A DNA stretch of 64,000 nucleotides, taken from Azospirillum sp. 47_25. GTDB lineage: Bacteria > Pseudomonadota > Alphaproteobacteria > RF32 > CAG-239. Shown here piece by piece: positions 49,197 through 59,509 of the stretch (position 1 is its first letter; each line of letters starts with the position of its first letter). The notes beneath the pieces are model-generated. The model was not told the origin of the DNA. It searched no databases and saw only the letters and a program-made list of their open reading frames with translations. The stretch is from NCBI GenBank assembly GCA_001917125.1, contig MNTU01000018.1, positions 61,712-125,711 of the forward strand, written 5' to 3'. The translations under genes were made by a program, and so were the position numbers.

Positions 49197-51237
49197 AATG
49201 ACGGGTATCCTTTATAAAATTGGCGGGTTTCTTCGGTTCTGCTACCTGAAAGACAGCAGAATTTTCCGACATAATATAGCTTTTCAATTCTTCAACCAGC
49301 TCTTTCTGCTTTGATTTGTCTTCCTTATAGCGCTGATTGGCCGCCATAATCTTTTCATTGAATGCGTTTCTTCCGGCATCGTTCATATTTCGACTGTAGA
49401 GTTCGGCGTAGGCAACATAGTCGGAACCTCTTCCCCTTAAGACGGCCGCTTTAACATACTCGTTCAGTTGTTTTTTCATTTCTCTGACGCAAATTTGTTC
49501 CAGTCTGATTTTGGCTTCCGTACTCAACCCGGCATATAAATCATGGGAATCATCCCGGGCACGACGCGATTTCTCCAATTCGATGACATCATAAAAATCA
49601 CGGGCCGTACTGATTTTGGCCGATATCCGGCGGCTGAACTCTGCCTGCAGCGGTTGGCGCTCTTTCTCGTCATAACGGCGGCAATAGTCATAGAGACGGA
49701 TATTTTCTCTTAAAGACGTTTTATCCGAAAAAATCATCCGTTCAAGCAGTGTCTGTGTCCGCCTTTTCCGAAGCGGATCGGAAATATGGGCGCTTTTCAA
49801 ATACAGGGGCAAAAGCGTATAAACGAACTGTACATCCGGCTGAATTTTATCCAGTATCGGCATTATTTGCGGAATATCGTCGGCGGCAAGTTTTTCCGCA
49901 CAGATTGCCGGCGGCAGGCGGCGGGAATTTTTGGGGACAAAGCACTCAACAATATCATAGCGCCCGTTTTGCGCCGCCTGTTCAATCGTTTTGTTCAGCA
50001 GACGCGAAGGCAGCAGCAACAATCTGTTTTTCTTTTCAAAAGCGGCAATGTAATCTTGCATTTGTTTGATTTCGGCAATATTTCCCCGTTCTATCAGTTT
50101 TTCAAAGGGCGTCGTTCCCTTTTCATCGCGGCGCAACAGCAACTCAGCCGTCGGCAGATGTCTGAAATCACAAGCCAGACCGGCGTTTAACATTTGTTGA
50201 AGCTTTTCCTCTGCATCGGCGATGAGAACTTTCTGCCGCCGGTATTTCTGCCGATATTTGCGGCCGGAGGCTTCAGCCCGGCGGATGTTGTCATCTTCGC
50301 CGGACAGACCGTTAAATAAGTCAGCGGAGACGGGAGTTTCCAAAGCCTTTTGAAGCATCCGGTGCGAAAACAGCAATACCTGTTCGGACGCAGCCGTCCG
50401 CTGCTGACGATTGATTTTCAAGTCGAAATAAATTGATCCCAGATGTTCATCCGGAGCCGCACCGTCGATTTCATCAATCTGCGGCTGATAAATATTATGC
50501 AAAACAAGAATGTGCTCGTTAGATGATGCCGGGAATAATGCGGCTTCATCAGGTTTTAACCGGGCCGACTGGATAAAACGGCTCAGAGAGCCCAGCCGCC
50601 AGTTCATAACCGCCTGCCCGTCGGCCTGCGACATAATATGCAAAGCCGAAGTCTGCGTCTGCTCCAAAGGCATGGATGAACAGACGTTAAAACTGAAAAT
50701 CTGTTTCAGCAAAAAGCTCTGCTCTCCGGTATCGTAACCGAGTTTTCGCATTGACCGGCGGAGTTTGTCTTCGATGGCAAACAAAACCGTGCTGCCGTGG
50801 CAGTGAGTAACGATTGTTGTTGCTCTGAGATATCGGGCCGCATCATGCAGCGGCATTTTTTCCCTGCCTTCACGGACGGAAATCAGAGGCAGTATCTGCT
50901 CCTGATAAAAAGTGTCCAGATAGGGTTGCGGTTCACGCCCTAAAGGATAGCGTGCGTCATCAAGCTGATTGACTCCGGCCTTCTGATGCAGCCGGTGTGC
51001 CGCACAAGAAGAGTTGTCTTTGTAGTAAATCGAATAAATTTCCGGTGCATTTGTTTTTCCGAATACCTGAGAAACGGCTTTGCAGAAACCGTTGGCCTGT
51101 TCTGCCGTTTCAGTGCCGTCTCCGGGAAAAATCAGAATCTTCGGGACTGCCGTTTTCAACACTGCCGGGCGTTCCAACTCCCGCCAATGGTATTCGACAG
51201 CCAAGTCCCTGACACCGAATCCGATAAATTCATCCAT
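49189..51237 (-). CDS. 682-residue unknown protein with N-terminal alpha/beta region and ankyrin-like helices
   Basis: The N-terminal 220 residues alternate strands and helices: ILIFPGDGTETAEQANGFCK, IYSIYYKDN and ATTIVTHCHGSTVLFAIED resemble a serine-hydrolase fold with an unusual THCHGS nucleophile elbow in place of GxSxG. Residues about 350-480 contain ankyrin-like helix pairs (TTPFEKLIERGNIAEIKQMQ, LLNKTIEQAAQNGRYDIVEC). The remainder is helical and basic. No signal peptide is present. Such a mix of hydrolase-like and ankyrin-like parts occurs in effectors and in housekeeping proteins alike. No known family is recognised. Confidence 0.55.
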   Translation of the reverse strand: MDEFIGFGVRDLAVEYHWRELERPAVLKTAVPKILIFPGDGTETAEQANGFCKAVSQVFGKTNAPEIYSIYYKDNSSCAAHRLHQKAGVNQLDDARYPLGREPQPYLDTFYQEQILPLISVREGREKMPLHDAARYLRATTIVTHCHGSTVLFAIEDKLRRSMRKLGYDTGEQSFLLKQIFSFNVCSSMPLEQTQTSALHIMSQADGQAVMNWRLGSLSRFIQSARLKPDEAALFPASSNEHILVLHNIYQPQIDEIDGAAPDEHLGSIYFDLKINRQQRTAASEQVLLFSHRMLQKALETPVSADLFNGLSGEDDNIRRAEASGRKYRQKYRRQKVLIADAEEKLQQMLNAGLACDFRHLPTAELLLRRDEKGTTPFEKLIERGNIAEIKQMQDYIAAFEKKNRLLLLPSRLLNKTIEQAAQNGRYDIVECFVPKNSRRLPPAICAEKLAADDIPQIMPILDKIQPDVQFVYTLLPLYLKSAHISDPLRKRRTQTLLERMIFSDKTSLRENIRLYDYCRRYDEKERQPLQAEFSRRISAKISTARDFYDVIELEKSRRARDDSHDLYAGLSTEAKIRLEQICVREMKKQLNEYVKAAVLRGRGSDYVAYAELYSRNMNDAGRNAFNEKIMAANQRYKEDKSKQKELVEELKSYIMSENSAVFQVAEPKKPANFIKDTRHYE

Positions 51238-51319
51238 ATCGCTTAACCCTAACTGTCTTTATCTTCTGTTATAATAAACGATATTTAAGATTAAGTAAAC
51301 TTATTCTGTCTAAAAAAGT

Positions 51320-53545
51320 CTATTTGAAAAACTTATTGGTTTTCAGAAAGCCGAAAGGCACCAGCTTGCCGACCTGCCCCCGATGCCCCAGCCAGCCGAG
51401 CAATTCGGTTTCGGTTTTGGTGCAGCTGTTTTTTTCAAAGGTAAAGCCTTCCGCTTCATTGAAAATCTGCATATCCGACAGGCCGCCGTCTTTATATTTT
51501 TGCAGAGTTACGCCGCGGCCGCGCGCCATGGTCGGAATTTCTTCGATTTTGAAAATCAGCATTTTCCGGTTGTCACCGACAACGGCAATCATATCCCCGG
51601 TAATTTTACGGCAGAAAGAGGCCGTTTCACCTTCGGCCATATTCATAATTTTGCGGCCGTTGCGGGTCTGGGCTATCAGGTGATTTTCATCAACGACAAA
51701 ACCCTTGCCGGAATTAGATGCAATGACATAGGAAGCCTTCGGTTCAAAGACAAACATTTCACAGATATTGTCATTGATGCCCAAATCAACCATCAAACGC
51801 AGCGGCTGGCCGAAACCGCGGCCGCTTGGAATTTCATTGCCCGAGATGTTGAAGAATTTTCCCGAAGTGTCAAAGAGAATGATTTTGTCCGTCGTTTGGG
51901 CATGAATAGCACATTGCAGCGCGTCGTCATCTTTAAATTTGAAATCGTCATTCAAATTGACATGGCCTTTGACGCAGCGTATCCAGCCTTTTTGGGATAA
52001 AATGACGGTTATCGGTTCTTTTTCAACCAGAATTTCGACCGGCACTTCAATTTCTTCCGAAACTTCGCTGAATTCGGTGCGGCGTTTGCCAAGCGCTGTT
52101 TTTTTGCCGAATTTTTCACGAATGGCTTTAATTTCCTCGCCGAGTGCCGCCCAGCGTTTATTCTCGTCACTCAAGAGGGCTTCCAGTTCGGCTTTTTCGT
52201 TTTCCAACTCTTCATATTCGCCGCGGATTTCCTTTTCCTCAAGTTTACGCAGGCTGCGCAGTTTCATATTGAGGATAGCCTCGGCCTGATTTTCGGTCAG
52301 GCTGAACTTTTTCATCATTTCCGCTTTGGGATCGTCTTCTTCGCGGATAATACGAATGATTTCATCCAGATTGAGAAAAGCAATCAGATATCCCGACAAT
52401 ATCTCCAGACGGGCATTAATCTTATCCAGACGGAAGCGGGCACGGCGCTGCAAAACGATGTGGCGGTGGTTCAAAAACTCGCGCAGAACTTCCTTAATCG
52501 ACATAACGCGGGGCACGCCGTCAGAATCCAACACGTTCATGTTCATACTGAAACGGATTTCCAATTCCGTCTGTTTAAACAGGTGCTCCATCAGCAGATT
52601 GGCGTCCACCGTCCGGCTTTTGGGTTCCAAAACAATACGGACATCATGGGTGGATTCATCGCGAACATCGCTCAGCATCGGCAGTTTTTTGTCATTCAGA
52701 AGCTGGGCAATTTTCTCAATTAATTTAGATTTTACAACTTGATAAGGAATTTCCTTAATAATAATCTGATACTGGCCCTTGCCTAAGTCTTCCGTTTCCC
52801 ATTTGGCACGGATACGGAAAAAGCCTTTACCCTGCGTATAGTTGTTCAGAATGGTGTTGAAACTGTCAATAATCACGCCGCCGGTCGGAAAATCAGGGCC
52901 TTTAATGCGGCGAACCAGCGGTTCGATTTCGCAATCGGGCTTTTCTATCAGGTAGAGCAGCGCATCGCAGACTTCACTGAGGTTATGCGGCGGGATGTTG
53001 GTAGCCATACCGACGGCAATACCCGTCGAGCCGTTGCAGAGCAGATTGGGCACCATAGAAGGCATAACCACCGGTTCGGATTCTTCGCCGTCATATGTTT
53101 CGCGAAAATCAACGGCATTGTCGTTCAGGCCTTCCATCAGAGCCATGGCAAATTCGGTCAGGCGGGCTTCGGTATAACGCATGGCTGCGGCGCCGTCTCC
53201 GTCAATATTGCCAAAGTTTCCCTGCCCGTCAACCAGCGGATAACGAACGGAAAAGTCCTGAGCCAGGCGAACCATTGCCCCGTAAACGGCACTGTCGCCG
53301 TGAGGGTGATATTTACCGATGACGTCACCGACAACGCGGGCACATTTCTTAAAGCCTGACTTGGGATCCAGATGCAGCTGGCGCATAGCGTAAAGCAACC
53401 GGCGATGAACCGGTTTCAATCCGTCACGGACGTCCGGCAGAGAACGGGAAACGATGGTTGACATTGCATAAGACAAATAGCGGGAGCTCAATTCTTCCGC
53501 AAGATGAACGTCTTTGATTTTTTCTTCGCCGGCAGTGTTATCCAT
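51320..53545 (-). CDS. parC: DNA topoisomerase IV subunit A (ParC)
   Basis: ParC with ParE removes links between daughter chromosomes. The 741 residues show [39 protein letters not shown] (quinolone-resistance region with the sensitive-type Ser85 and no visible resistance change) and the catalytic Tyr124 in [11 protein letters not shown]. The C-terminal domain has about six beta-pinwheel blades, fewer than GyrA, and lacks a clear GyrA box, which supports ParC. It starts after the recO stop with a gap of 15 bases. Confidence 0.94.
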   Translation of the reverse strand: MDNTAGEEKIKDVHLAEELSSRYLSYAMSTIVSRSLPDVRDGLKPVHRRLLYAMRQLHLDPKSGFKKCARVVGDVIGKYHPHGDSAVYGAMVRLAQDFSVRYPLVDGQGNFGNIDGDGAAAMRYTEARLTEFAMALMEGLNDNAVDFRETYDGEESEPVVMPSMVPNLLCNGSTGIAVGMATNIPPHNLSEVCDALLYLIEKPDCEIEPLVRRIKGPDFPTGGVIIDSFNTILNNYTQGKGFFRIRAKWETEDLGKGQYQIIIKEIPYQVVKSKLIEKIAQLLNDKKLPMLSDVRDESTHDVRIVLEPKSRTVDANLLMEHLFKQTELEIRFSMNMNVLDSDGVPRVMSIKEVLREFLNHRHIVLQRRARFRLDKINARLEILSGYLIAFLNLDEIIRIIREEDDPKAEMMKKFSLTENQAEAILNMKLRSLRKLEEKEIRGEYEELENEKAELEALLSDENKRWAALGEEIKAIREKFGKKTALGKRRTEFSEVSEEIEVPVEILVEKEPITVILSQKGWIRCVKGHVNLNDDFKFKDDDALQCAIHAQTTDKIILFDTSGKFFNISGNEIPSGRGFGQPLRLMVDLGINDNICEMFVFEPKASYVIASNSGKGFVVDENHLIAQTRNGRKIMNMAEGETASFCRKITGDMIAVVGDNRKMLIFKIEEIPTMARGRGVTLQKYKDGGLSDMQIFNEAEGFTFEKNSCTKTETELLGWLGHRGQVGKLVPFGFLKTNKFFK

Positions 53546-53560
53546 AATTTTTCCTGTTAT

Positions 53561-54286
53561 TTAATAGCTGGTCAGACCTAAATTCGAGAGCAAACTAGCA
53601 CGGTTTTCGGGGAATTTCAAGCCGTGAGTTTGAAAAAAGTTTTTGCGGAGGAAAAAACCGGTCATTTTCAGCAAATCACAGATTTCCCGCTCTTCCGGAT
53701 GATATTTCTGCCCGACGATAAATGCCGGATAGGCAAACAAACGGTCTTTATAGGGTTCTCCGGCTTCCGCGCAAACGGCTTTGCCGGTTTTGGGCGAAAC
53801 ATAGCGCAGGTTTTCCGTGGTTCCGGTGGCCGAGCACTCGCTTAAATCCAGCCCTATTCCGAGATATTCAAGCAAATAAAATTCAAAGTAAGAATAATGC
53901 GCTATCCAGTTTTCTTCATCTATAAGATTAAAAAAACTGTCAACATAATAAAAAAAGCGTTCGAGATTATCGCCTTCCGGCAGTGCTTCATTGCAAAGCG
54001 AGCAGAGAGAAGCCAAGGCCGCCAGTTTTCGCGCATCGTTCATAAAATTGACCGCCGCGGGTGAGAGCAGTTCAACACGAAAGCTCCACATATTCTCTTC
54101 CAGGCGGGCATAAGCATCAACGGAAACCCGGTTACCCAACTGATAAACACCGAGATTTTTCTTGGTCAGGCAATTTTTGACATAGCCGACCAATTTGCCG
54201 TGATGACGCGTCAACACGGTGAGAATTAAAGATTTCTCACCGTGCCGCCGTAAATTGATGATATAGCCTTCATCCTGAAACTGCAA
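53561..54286 (-). CDS. recO: DNA repair protein RecO
   Basis: RecO loads RecA with RecF and RecR. The 241 residues have an OB-fold N-terminus (DEGYIINLRRHGEKSLILTV, LTRHHGKLVGYV) and a helical C-terminal part with LASLCSLCNEALPEGD. The usual four-Cys zinc finger is reduced: of the typical Cys set only part is seen here (CSLC, CSAT, CAEAG, CDLL). It lies between parC and kdsA. Confidence 0.9.
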   Translation of the reverse strand: MQFQDEGYIINLRRHGEKSLILTVLTRHHGKLVGYVKNCLTKKNLGVYQLGNRVSVDAYARLEENMWSFRVELLSPAAVNFMNDARKLAALASLCSLCNEALPEGDNLERFFYYVDSFFNLIDEENWIAHYSYFEFYLLEYLGIGLDLSECSATGTTENLRYVSPKTGKAVCAEAGEPYKDRLFAYPAFIVGQKYHPEEREICDLLKMTGFFLRKNFFQTHGLKFPENRASLLSNLGLTSY

Positions 54287-54298
54287 TAATTTCAGCCT

Positions 54299-55141
54299 TT
54301 AATAATCTTGTATCCGCGATTTGGTCAGGCAATCATAAGCCATTAAATCCGAGACGACTTTTTCCATGGCGTGCAGCGGAATCATATTCGGTCCGTCACT
54401 GGGAGACTTGGCTGGGTCTTCATGTGTTTCGATAAAAACGGCAGCCACGCCGACGGCAACTGCCGCCCGAGCCAAAACCGGCGCAAACTCGCCCTGCCCA
54501 CCGGAACTTCCGCCCAAGCCGCCCGGCTGCTGAACCGAGTGCGTGGCATCGAAAATAACCGGACAACCGGTATCTCTGGCCATTTGCGGCAAGCCGCGCA
54601 TATCGGTTACCAGCGTGTTATAGCCGAAACTGGTTCCGCGTTCGGTGATGCAGACATTTGCATTACCGGAATCAACCGATTTTTTGACAATGTTTTTCAT
54701 ATCCCACGGAGCCAAGAACTGCCCTTTTTTAATGTTAACGACTTTGCCGGTTTTGGCTGCGGCCACGACCAAGTCGGTCTGACGGCACAAAAAGGCCGGA
54801 ATTTGCAGCATATCAACATGCGGAGCGATTATCTGACACTGTTCCCGTTCGTGAATGTCGGTGACAATCGGGCAGCCGTATAATTTTTTGATTTCGTCAA
54901 AGGTACGTATCCCCTCCTCTATGCCAACGCCGCGGGCCCCGGTGATCGATGTGCGGTTAGCCTTGTCGAACGAGGCTTTAAAGATGTAATTAATGCCGAG
55001 TTTCGAGGTCAGTTCAACCAATTTTCCCGCCAGTTCGACCGCATGCTGACGGCTTTGAATCTGACAAGGACCGGCAATCAAAGCCAGAGGGAGTTTGTTG
55101 CCGATTTCAAATTTGCCGATTTTTACCTGATGTTGTTCCAT
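54299..55141 (-). CDS. kdsA: KDO-8-phosphate synthase KdsA
   Basis: KdsA condenses arabinose 5-phosphate with phosphoenolpyruvate to make 3-deoxy-D-manno-octulosonate 8-phosphate for LPS. The 280 residues have LALIAGPCQIQSRQHAVELA, NYIFKASFDKANRTS, GCPIVTDIHEREQC, DMLQIPAFLCRQTDL and KSPSDGPNMIPL. The Cys in GPCQ indicates a metal-dependent type if the matching His and Asp/Glu ligands are kept. It supports an LPS-bearing outer membrane and complements the heptose operon. Confidence 0.95.
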   Translation of the reverse strand: MEQHQVKIGKFEIGNKLPLALIAGPCQIQSRQHAVELAGKLVELTSKLGINYIFKASFDKANRTSITGARGVGIEEGIRTFDEIKKLYGCPIVTDIHEREQCQIIAPHVDMLQIPAFLCRQTDLVVAAAKTGKVVNIKKGQFLAPWDMKNIVKKSVDSGNANVCITERGTSFGYNTLVTDMRGLPQMARDTGCPVIFDATHSVQQPGGLGGSSGGQGEFAPVLARAAVAVGVAAVFIETHEDPAKSPSDGPNMIPLHAMEKVVSDLMAYDCLTKSRIQDY

Positions 55142-55223
55142 GTTTTGTTCCTTTGCTATTAATATGTTATCAGTAATAGCAGATTTTCAGAATTTGGCAA
55201 CTCTCCCGTTGACAATTTCGGTA

Positions 55224-55255
55224 TAAAAAACGGCCCCGGAAAATTCCGGAGCCGT
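55224..55255 (-). terminator. Terminator of the 55270-56403 gene
   Basis: On the minus strand ACGGCTCCGGA and TCCGGGGCCGT pair with one mismatch and run into TTTTTTATACC. It separates kdsA from the upstream gene. Confidence 0.9.
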
Positions 55256-55269
55256 AAAAGCGCAGATTT

Positions 55270-56403
55270 TCAGCCGATGCAGTTTTTTCTGATGTCTTCC
55301 GCGGTTGTCATAAACAACGGCGTTTCATACAAACGGCATCCGAACCATTGGTTCAGCCAGTAAACCGTCCGGTTAAGGCGGGAACTGCGGCAGCCGGTGT
55401 AAAGCTTTGAAAATTCTGCACTCGCAGGCAAAGACGGCGCCTGACGGGCAAAGTGCAGAATGTCGTCATAAATGAGCTGTTTGCCGATGGGACCATGCCA
55501 GTCCATCAGTTCGTCAATATCGCATTCCATGATGTTGTAATAGAGATAGACCAATGAACTGACATCTTCCAACTCTTTCAGCCACCAGGTTTTCAGCTGG
55601 GGCAGAAAAATCGTTATCGCCGTGCAGCCGATTGTTTCAAGCAGCGTCTTAAAAGTGTCTTTCCGGCAATTGTATATCTTAACATTGCGGGAGGCCAAAC
55701 GGCGCAGAACCTTTTGCAGGCGTTTCAACTGGGAGCGGATAAACCATTGCGGCGCCGTTCCTTCCAGATCGTTGACGATGATAACGCGAACTTCGCGTTC
55801 ATATTCCAACTGCAGTTCATGATAGGCATAGACTGCCGTTTCCCAGGTTTCAGACGCACTCAGCAGAATGGCCAGACGATTGCTGTCTTTGAGCTGCTTT
55901 CTTTCATAAGGGCAGCGGGAACGGATTTCCTCTCTGATTTCTTCCGTCAAAGGCTCAACCAGATAGACGTTTCCGCAGGTCTCTTCCTGCCAAAAATCAT
56001 TAATATCACAGATAAAATCGGGAAAAAACAGGTCAAAAGACTGTTCTTTGGCGATTTTCTTCGCCGCAATGATTTCCGACGCAACAAACGTATTGCAGAT
56101 GACGACGGCATCCGGATCCTTGCCACGGAATTCGCTCATAAACAACAGCGCCTGATGAGCAAAGTCCTTAAGCGATGTCAGATTGTATCTGACAGGAACG
56201 AAAGTTACTTCCCGTCCCGTCTCCTGTCTGATTTGTTCGCCAAGCTGTTCGGCAGCGATGCGGCATTCGGCATCGTTTTTTCCGTAGTAAACCGTTTTCG
56301 GATGTTTCAAACCCTTGAAAGCATAACAGTTTGATACATTCTCGCCCAACGCATTAAAAACTTTGCGCGCGGCACTTCTCATTTCTAAAATTTTCTGACT
56401 CAT
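55270..56403 (-). CDS. Unknown protein, 377 residues, paralogue of the 56539-57699 product
   Basis: This soluble protein starts MSQKILEMRSAARKVF. Its central segment (SETWETAVYAYHELQLEYER, REVRVIIVNDLEG) matches the paralogue's ESWIDLVYAWHEIKRR and PRIIYVDDLC. Both have GPI(G/A)-(R/K)Q near residue 305 and FLPQ about 70 residues before that. The N-terminus recalls a Rossmann-like alpha/beta fold (KTVYYGKNDAECRIAAEQLG, DAVVICNTFVASEII). Start ATG lies behind an AT-rich leader without a ribosome-binding site, and the box-type promoter is 62 bases upstream. Inserted between pyrG and kdsA. Function unknown. Confidence 0.65.
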   Translation of the reverse strand: MSQKILEMRSAARKVFNALGENVSNCYAFKGLKHPKTVYYGKNDAECRIAAEQLGEQIRQETGREVTFVPVRYNLTSLKDFAHQALLFMSEFRGKDPDAVVICNTFVASEIIAAKKIAKEQSFDLFFPDFICDINDFWQEETCGNVYLVEPLTEEIREEIRSRCPYERKQLKDSNRLAILLSASETWETAVYAYHELQLEYEREVRVIIVNDLEGTAPQWFIRSQLKRLQKVLRRLASRNVKIYNCRKDTFKTLLETIGCTAITIFLPQLKTWWLKELEDVSSLVYLYYNIMECDIDELMDWHGPIGKQLIYDDILHFARQAPSLPASAEFSKLYTGCRSSRLNRTVYWLNQWFGCRLYETPLFMTTAEDIRKNCIG

Positions 56404-56452
56404 AACTTTACTTGTTTTAATAATAGAAAAAATTATATTTATTTGTTTTTTG

Positions 56453-56480
56453 CTGTAACATATTTTTTAGACAAAAACAA
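56453..56480 (-). promoter_or_regulatory. Promoter with shared box, 55270-56403 gene
   Basis: On the minus strand TTGTTT (56475-56480), 16-base spacer, TTACAG (56453-56458). Box TTTTTGTCTAAA occupies 56466-56477. Confidence 0.5.
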
Positions 56481-56489
56481 GTTTTTTTA

Positions 56490-56516
56490 TAAAAAAAGGC
56501 TCCCGCAACGGGAGCC
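56490..56516 (-). terminator. Terminator of the 56539-57699 gene
   Basis: On the minus strand GGCTCCCG and CGGGAGCC pair around TTG and run into seven T. Confidence 0.92.
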
Positions 56517-56538
56517 AAACAGAATTTTCAGAAGATTG

Positions 56539-57699
56539 TCAGCGGAATGTACTGTATTCACTGAGATAAATCTGACGACAGACATTTCCGAGGCGGATCT
56601 TATAATTCCACCAATAGAAACGAAGATTCCAATTTTTAAAACGGCGATGGCGGAACAGGCGGTAAAAATCATAGCCTTTTTCATTATAATCGCGGTTTGT
56701 CCAATCGGACATAAATTCAGCCAATTCCTGACAGAAAAACTGACGGGCTATCGGGCCGCTATTTTCCCAAACGCTGTCAAAGTCCCTTTCACTGATATTG
56801 AAAGAAAGCTGTCCTTGCCAACATTCCCGTTTTTGAAACCGGCCGCAGTGGTAAGTCATATTCTGCGGCAGGAAAGCTATTCCCGAGCAATCGTTTAAGC
56901 TGTTGATTATCAGCTGCGGCAATGAGGAATGAAGCTTTTGAACCGGCATTTTGACTTTCAGACGGGACAGGAACTTTTCAAACTTGCGGAAAATCTTGTC
57001 CGAATATTCCATAGACGTCCAGCGGCATAAGTCATCAACGTATATAATACGGGGCAAAATACCGTGCCGACGTTTGATTTCATGCCAGGCATAAACCAAA
57101 TCAATCCAGCTTTCATAACCGCCGGCATAAGCAATCAGGCATTCGGCCGGTGCAATCCGCTTCAGCAGATAAGGCATATAAGATTGCAATGCCTCAGGTG
57201 CAATATCGGCATAACGCGAAATTCCGCCTCCCGGATTTTCATCGTTCCGCATATAGGCGTTAACATCCAGAAAATAGCGGGGAACAAAATCTTCACCGCT
57301 GTCCTGCTTTTTGTTTCCGTAAAGGAGCAGCATTTCAACGATGGTACGGGCATCGGCGAGCACAACGGCTTCAGCCTTGCCCAGACGGGAAGAGAAGCTG
57401 TCAAATCGACGGAGTTCTTTTTCCATGCCAGCATAAATTTCATCGTAATGACCGCTTTTTACGGATGAAACGGACATTTCCGGTATTGAAAGCGTTACGG
57501 GACAGCAGTCGGGATATTTCAAACGAACATGCCGTTCCAACTGAGCGGCAACTTCCTTAACATAAGCCGGAGCATCGCCCGGTATGAATATCACATTGAT
57601 TTCCTGAAGATTTTCAAGTTCATAACAGGTTGACACACGGAGGGAATTTTCCTCGTAAATTTTCTTTGCGGCTTGGCGCAGGGTTAAATTCTGACTCAT
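56539..57699 (-). CDS. Unknown protein, 386 residues, paralogue of the 55270-56403 product
   Basis: The product starts MSQNLTLRQAAKKIYEENSL and shares the plan of its neighbour: an N-terminal helix, an alpha/beta region (INVIFIPGDAPAYVKEVAAQ), then VYAWHEIKRRHGILPRIIYV and DDLC, then FLPQ and ENSGPIARQF. It has many Tyr and Arg near the C-terminus (FYRLFRHRRFKNWNLRFYWW). I recognise no known family. Both paralogues have their own boxed promoter and terminator, so they are independent units. Function is unknown. Confidence 0.65.
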   Translation of the reverse strand: MSQNLTLRQAAKKIYEENSLRVSTCYELENLQEINVIFIPGDAPAYVKEVAAQLERHVRLKYPDCCPVTLSIPEMSVSSVKSGHYDEIYAGMEKELRRFDSFSSRLGKAEAVVLADARTIVEMLLLYGNKKQDSGEDFVPRYFLDVNAYMRNDENPGGGISRYADIAPEALQSYMPYLLKRIAPAECLIAYAGGYESWIDLVYAWHEIKRRHGILPRIIYVDDLCRWTSMEYSDKIFRKFEKFLSRLKVKMPVQKLHSSLPQLIINSLNDCSGIAFLPQNMTYHCGRFQKRECWQGQLSFNISERDFDSVWENSGPIARQFFCQELAEFMSDWTNRDYNEKGYDFYRLFRHRRFKNWNLRFYWWNYKIRLGNVCRQIYLSEYSTFR

Positions 57700-57743
57700 T
57701 TTTCTAATAATTTAAGTTAATTAATAATTATTTTTCGGTTGAG

Positions 57744-57771
57744 ATATAACATAGTGTTTAGACAAAAACAA
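57744..57771 (-). promoter_or_regulatory. Promoter with shared box, 56539-57699 gene
   Basis: On the minus strand TTGTTT (57766-57771), 16-base spacer, TTATAT (57744-57749). Box TTTTTGTCTAAA occupies 57757-57768, 57 bases before the start codon. Confidence 0.55.
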
Positions 57772-57796
57772 GCTCTTTTTCTAAACTTCCAACTAA

Positions 57797-57823
57797 AAGA
57801 AAAGGCTCCCGAAGGAGCCTTTT
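57797..57823 (-). terminator. Terminator of pyrG
   Basis: On the minus strand AAAAGGCTCC and GGAGCCTTTT pair around TTCG and run into CTTTTAG. Confidence 0.88.
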
Positions 57824-57829
57824 CCCGTC

Positions 57830-59482
57830 TTACAGCAGACGGCTTTTCTTGATTGCCGCCTGAATGAACGAAACAAACAGCGGATGCGGGTCAAACGGTT
57901 TTGATTTCAGTTCAGGGTGGAACTGAACCCCGACAAACCAGGGATGTTCCGGCCGTTCGACAATTTCAGGGAGTTTTCCGTCCGGAGATTTAGCCACAAT
58001 ACGCATACCGGCCTTATTCAAAACCGGCTCATAGCTGATATTGACCTCATAACGGTGACGGTGACGTTCGGAAATTCTGTCGCAGCCATAAATGCGGCGG
58101 ACCAGAGAATCGGGAGCCAGTACGCTTTCATAAGCTCCCAGACGCATGGTCCCGCCCAAATCGCCGTCTTTGGTACGAATTTGTTTAGCCCCCTCTTTAT
58201 CCCACTCGGTCATCAGACCGACAACCGGAGTGCAGCTGCCGCCGGCAATTTCGGTGGTATTGGCGTCTTTGATGCCGGCCAGGTGGCGCATGGTTTCAAT
58301 GACGGCCATCTGCATTCCGAAACAAATTCCCAAAAACGGCAGATTATTTTCGCGGGCATATTCAATCGCCTTGATTTTGCCCTCGGTGCCGCGGGAGCCG
58401 AAACCGCCCGGAACCAAAACCGCACTGACATCGTTCAGGTGAGCGGCGGCACCGTCTTTTTCAATATCTTCCGAATCTATCCATTTGATTTTGACTTTGT
58501 AACGGTTGGCTATGCCGCCGTGGCTCAAAGCTTCGCCCAGCGATTTATAAGCTTCGAGCAGCTGGGTGTATTTCCCGACAACGGCCACTCTCACTTCACC
58601 TTCCGGATGGGCAATGATATCAACGATTTTTTCCCATTTGCTTAAATCTGCCGGTTTGTCACAATCAATGCCGAAATGTTTGCAGACCTGAGTATCCATG
58701 CCCTCTTTGGAATAGGCAATCGGAACCTGATAGATATTGGCGGCATCTTTGGCCGCAATAACGTTTTCTTCACGGATATTGCAGAACAAGGCGATTTTGC
58801 GTTTTTCGTTCTGAGGGATATCCATCTGGGTGCGGCAGAGCAGCATATCAGGCTGAATGCCGTATTCCTGAAGTTTTTTTACCGAATGCTGGGTCGGCTT
58901 GGTTTTTAATTCACCTGCGGTCGGAATAAACGGCAGCAGCGTGACATGAATAAACATTGCGCGGTCGCGTCCCAAATCATAAGCTACCTGGCGAATCGTT
59001 TCCAAATAAGGCTGCCCCTCAATATCGCCGACGGTTCCGCCGATTTCACAGAGCACAAAATCTTCATCGGTAACATCTGAAAGAATAAAATCTTTTATTT
59101 CGTTGGTGACATGGGGAATAACCTGAATGGTCGCCCCGAGATAATCGCCGTGACGCTCCTTGTCAATCACGCGCTGATAGATTTTGCCGGTGGTAATGCT
59201 GTCGGTTTTTTTGGCCGGCACGCCTGAAAAGCGCTCATAGTGCCCCAAGTCAAGATCGGCTTCGGTGCCGTCATCGGTTACGAAAACCTCGCCGTGCTGA
59301 TAAGGGCTCATGGTTCCGGGATCGACATTCAGATAAGGGTCAAGCTTGCGCAGACGGACTTTGAAACCGCGTGACTGCAACAGAGAAGCCAACGAAGCCG
59401 AGGCCAGCCCTTTTCCCAGCGATGACACGACACCGCCTGTAATAAAAATAAATTTCGGTTGAGAATTCATCGTATTAGTCAT
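57830..59482 (-). CDS. pyrG: CTP synthase PyrG
   Basis: PyrG makes CTP from UTP, ATP and glutamine. The 550 residues have [40 protein letters not shown] and [11 protein letters not shown] in the synthase domain, and the glutaminase domain with [13 protein letters not shown] (nucleophile Cys) and [20 protein letters not shown] precedes ATG 59482 by eight bases. secG lies upstream and two novel genes lie downstream, where kdsA is usual. Confidence 0.96.
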   Translation of the reverse strand: MTNTMNSQPKFIFITGGVVSSLGKGLASASLASLLQSRGFKVRLRKLDPYLNVDPGTMSPYQHGEVFVTDDGTEADLDLGHYERFSGVPAKKTDSITTGKIYQRVIDKERHGDYLGATIQVIPHVTNEIKDFILSDVTDEDFVLCEIGGTVGDIEGQPYLETIRQVAYDLGRDRAMFIHVTLLPFIPTAGELKTKPTQHSVKKLQEYGIQPDMLLCRTQMDIPQNEKRKIALFCNIREENVIAAKDAANIYQVPIAYSKEGMDTQVCKHFGIDCDKPADLSKWEKIVDIIAHPEGEVRVAVVGKYTQLLEAYKSLGEALSHGGIANRYKVKIKWIDSEDIEKDGAAAHLNDVSAVLVPGGFGSRGTEGKIKAIEYARENNLPFLGICFGMQMAVIETMRHLAGIKDANTTEIAGGSCTPVVGLMTEWDKEGAKQIRTKDGDLGGTMRLGAYESVLAPDSLVRRIYGCDRISERHRHRYEVNISYEPVLNKAGMRIVAKSPDGKLPEIVERPEHPWFVGVQFHPELKSKPFDPHPLFVSFIQAAIKKSRLL

Positions 59483-59509
59483 TTAATTTACCTTTATTTA
59501 AAAGTGACA

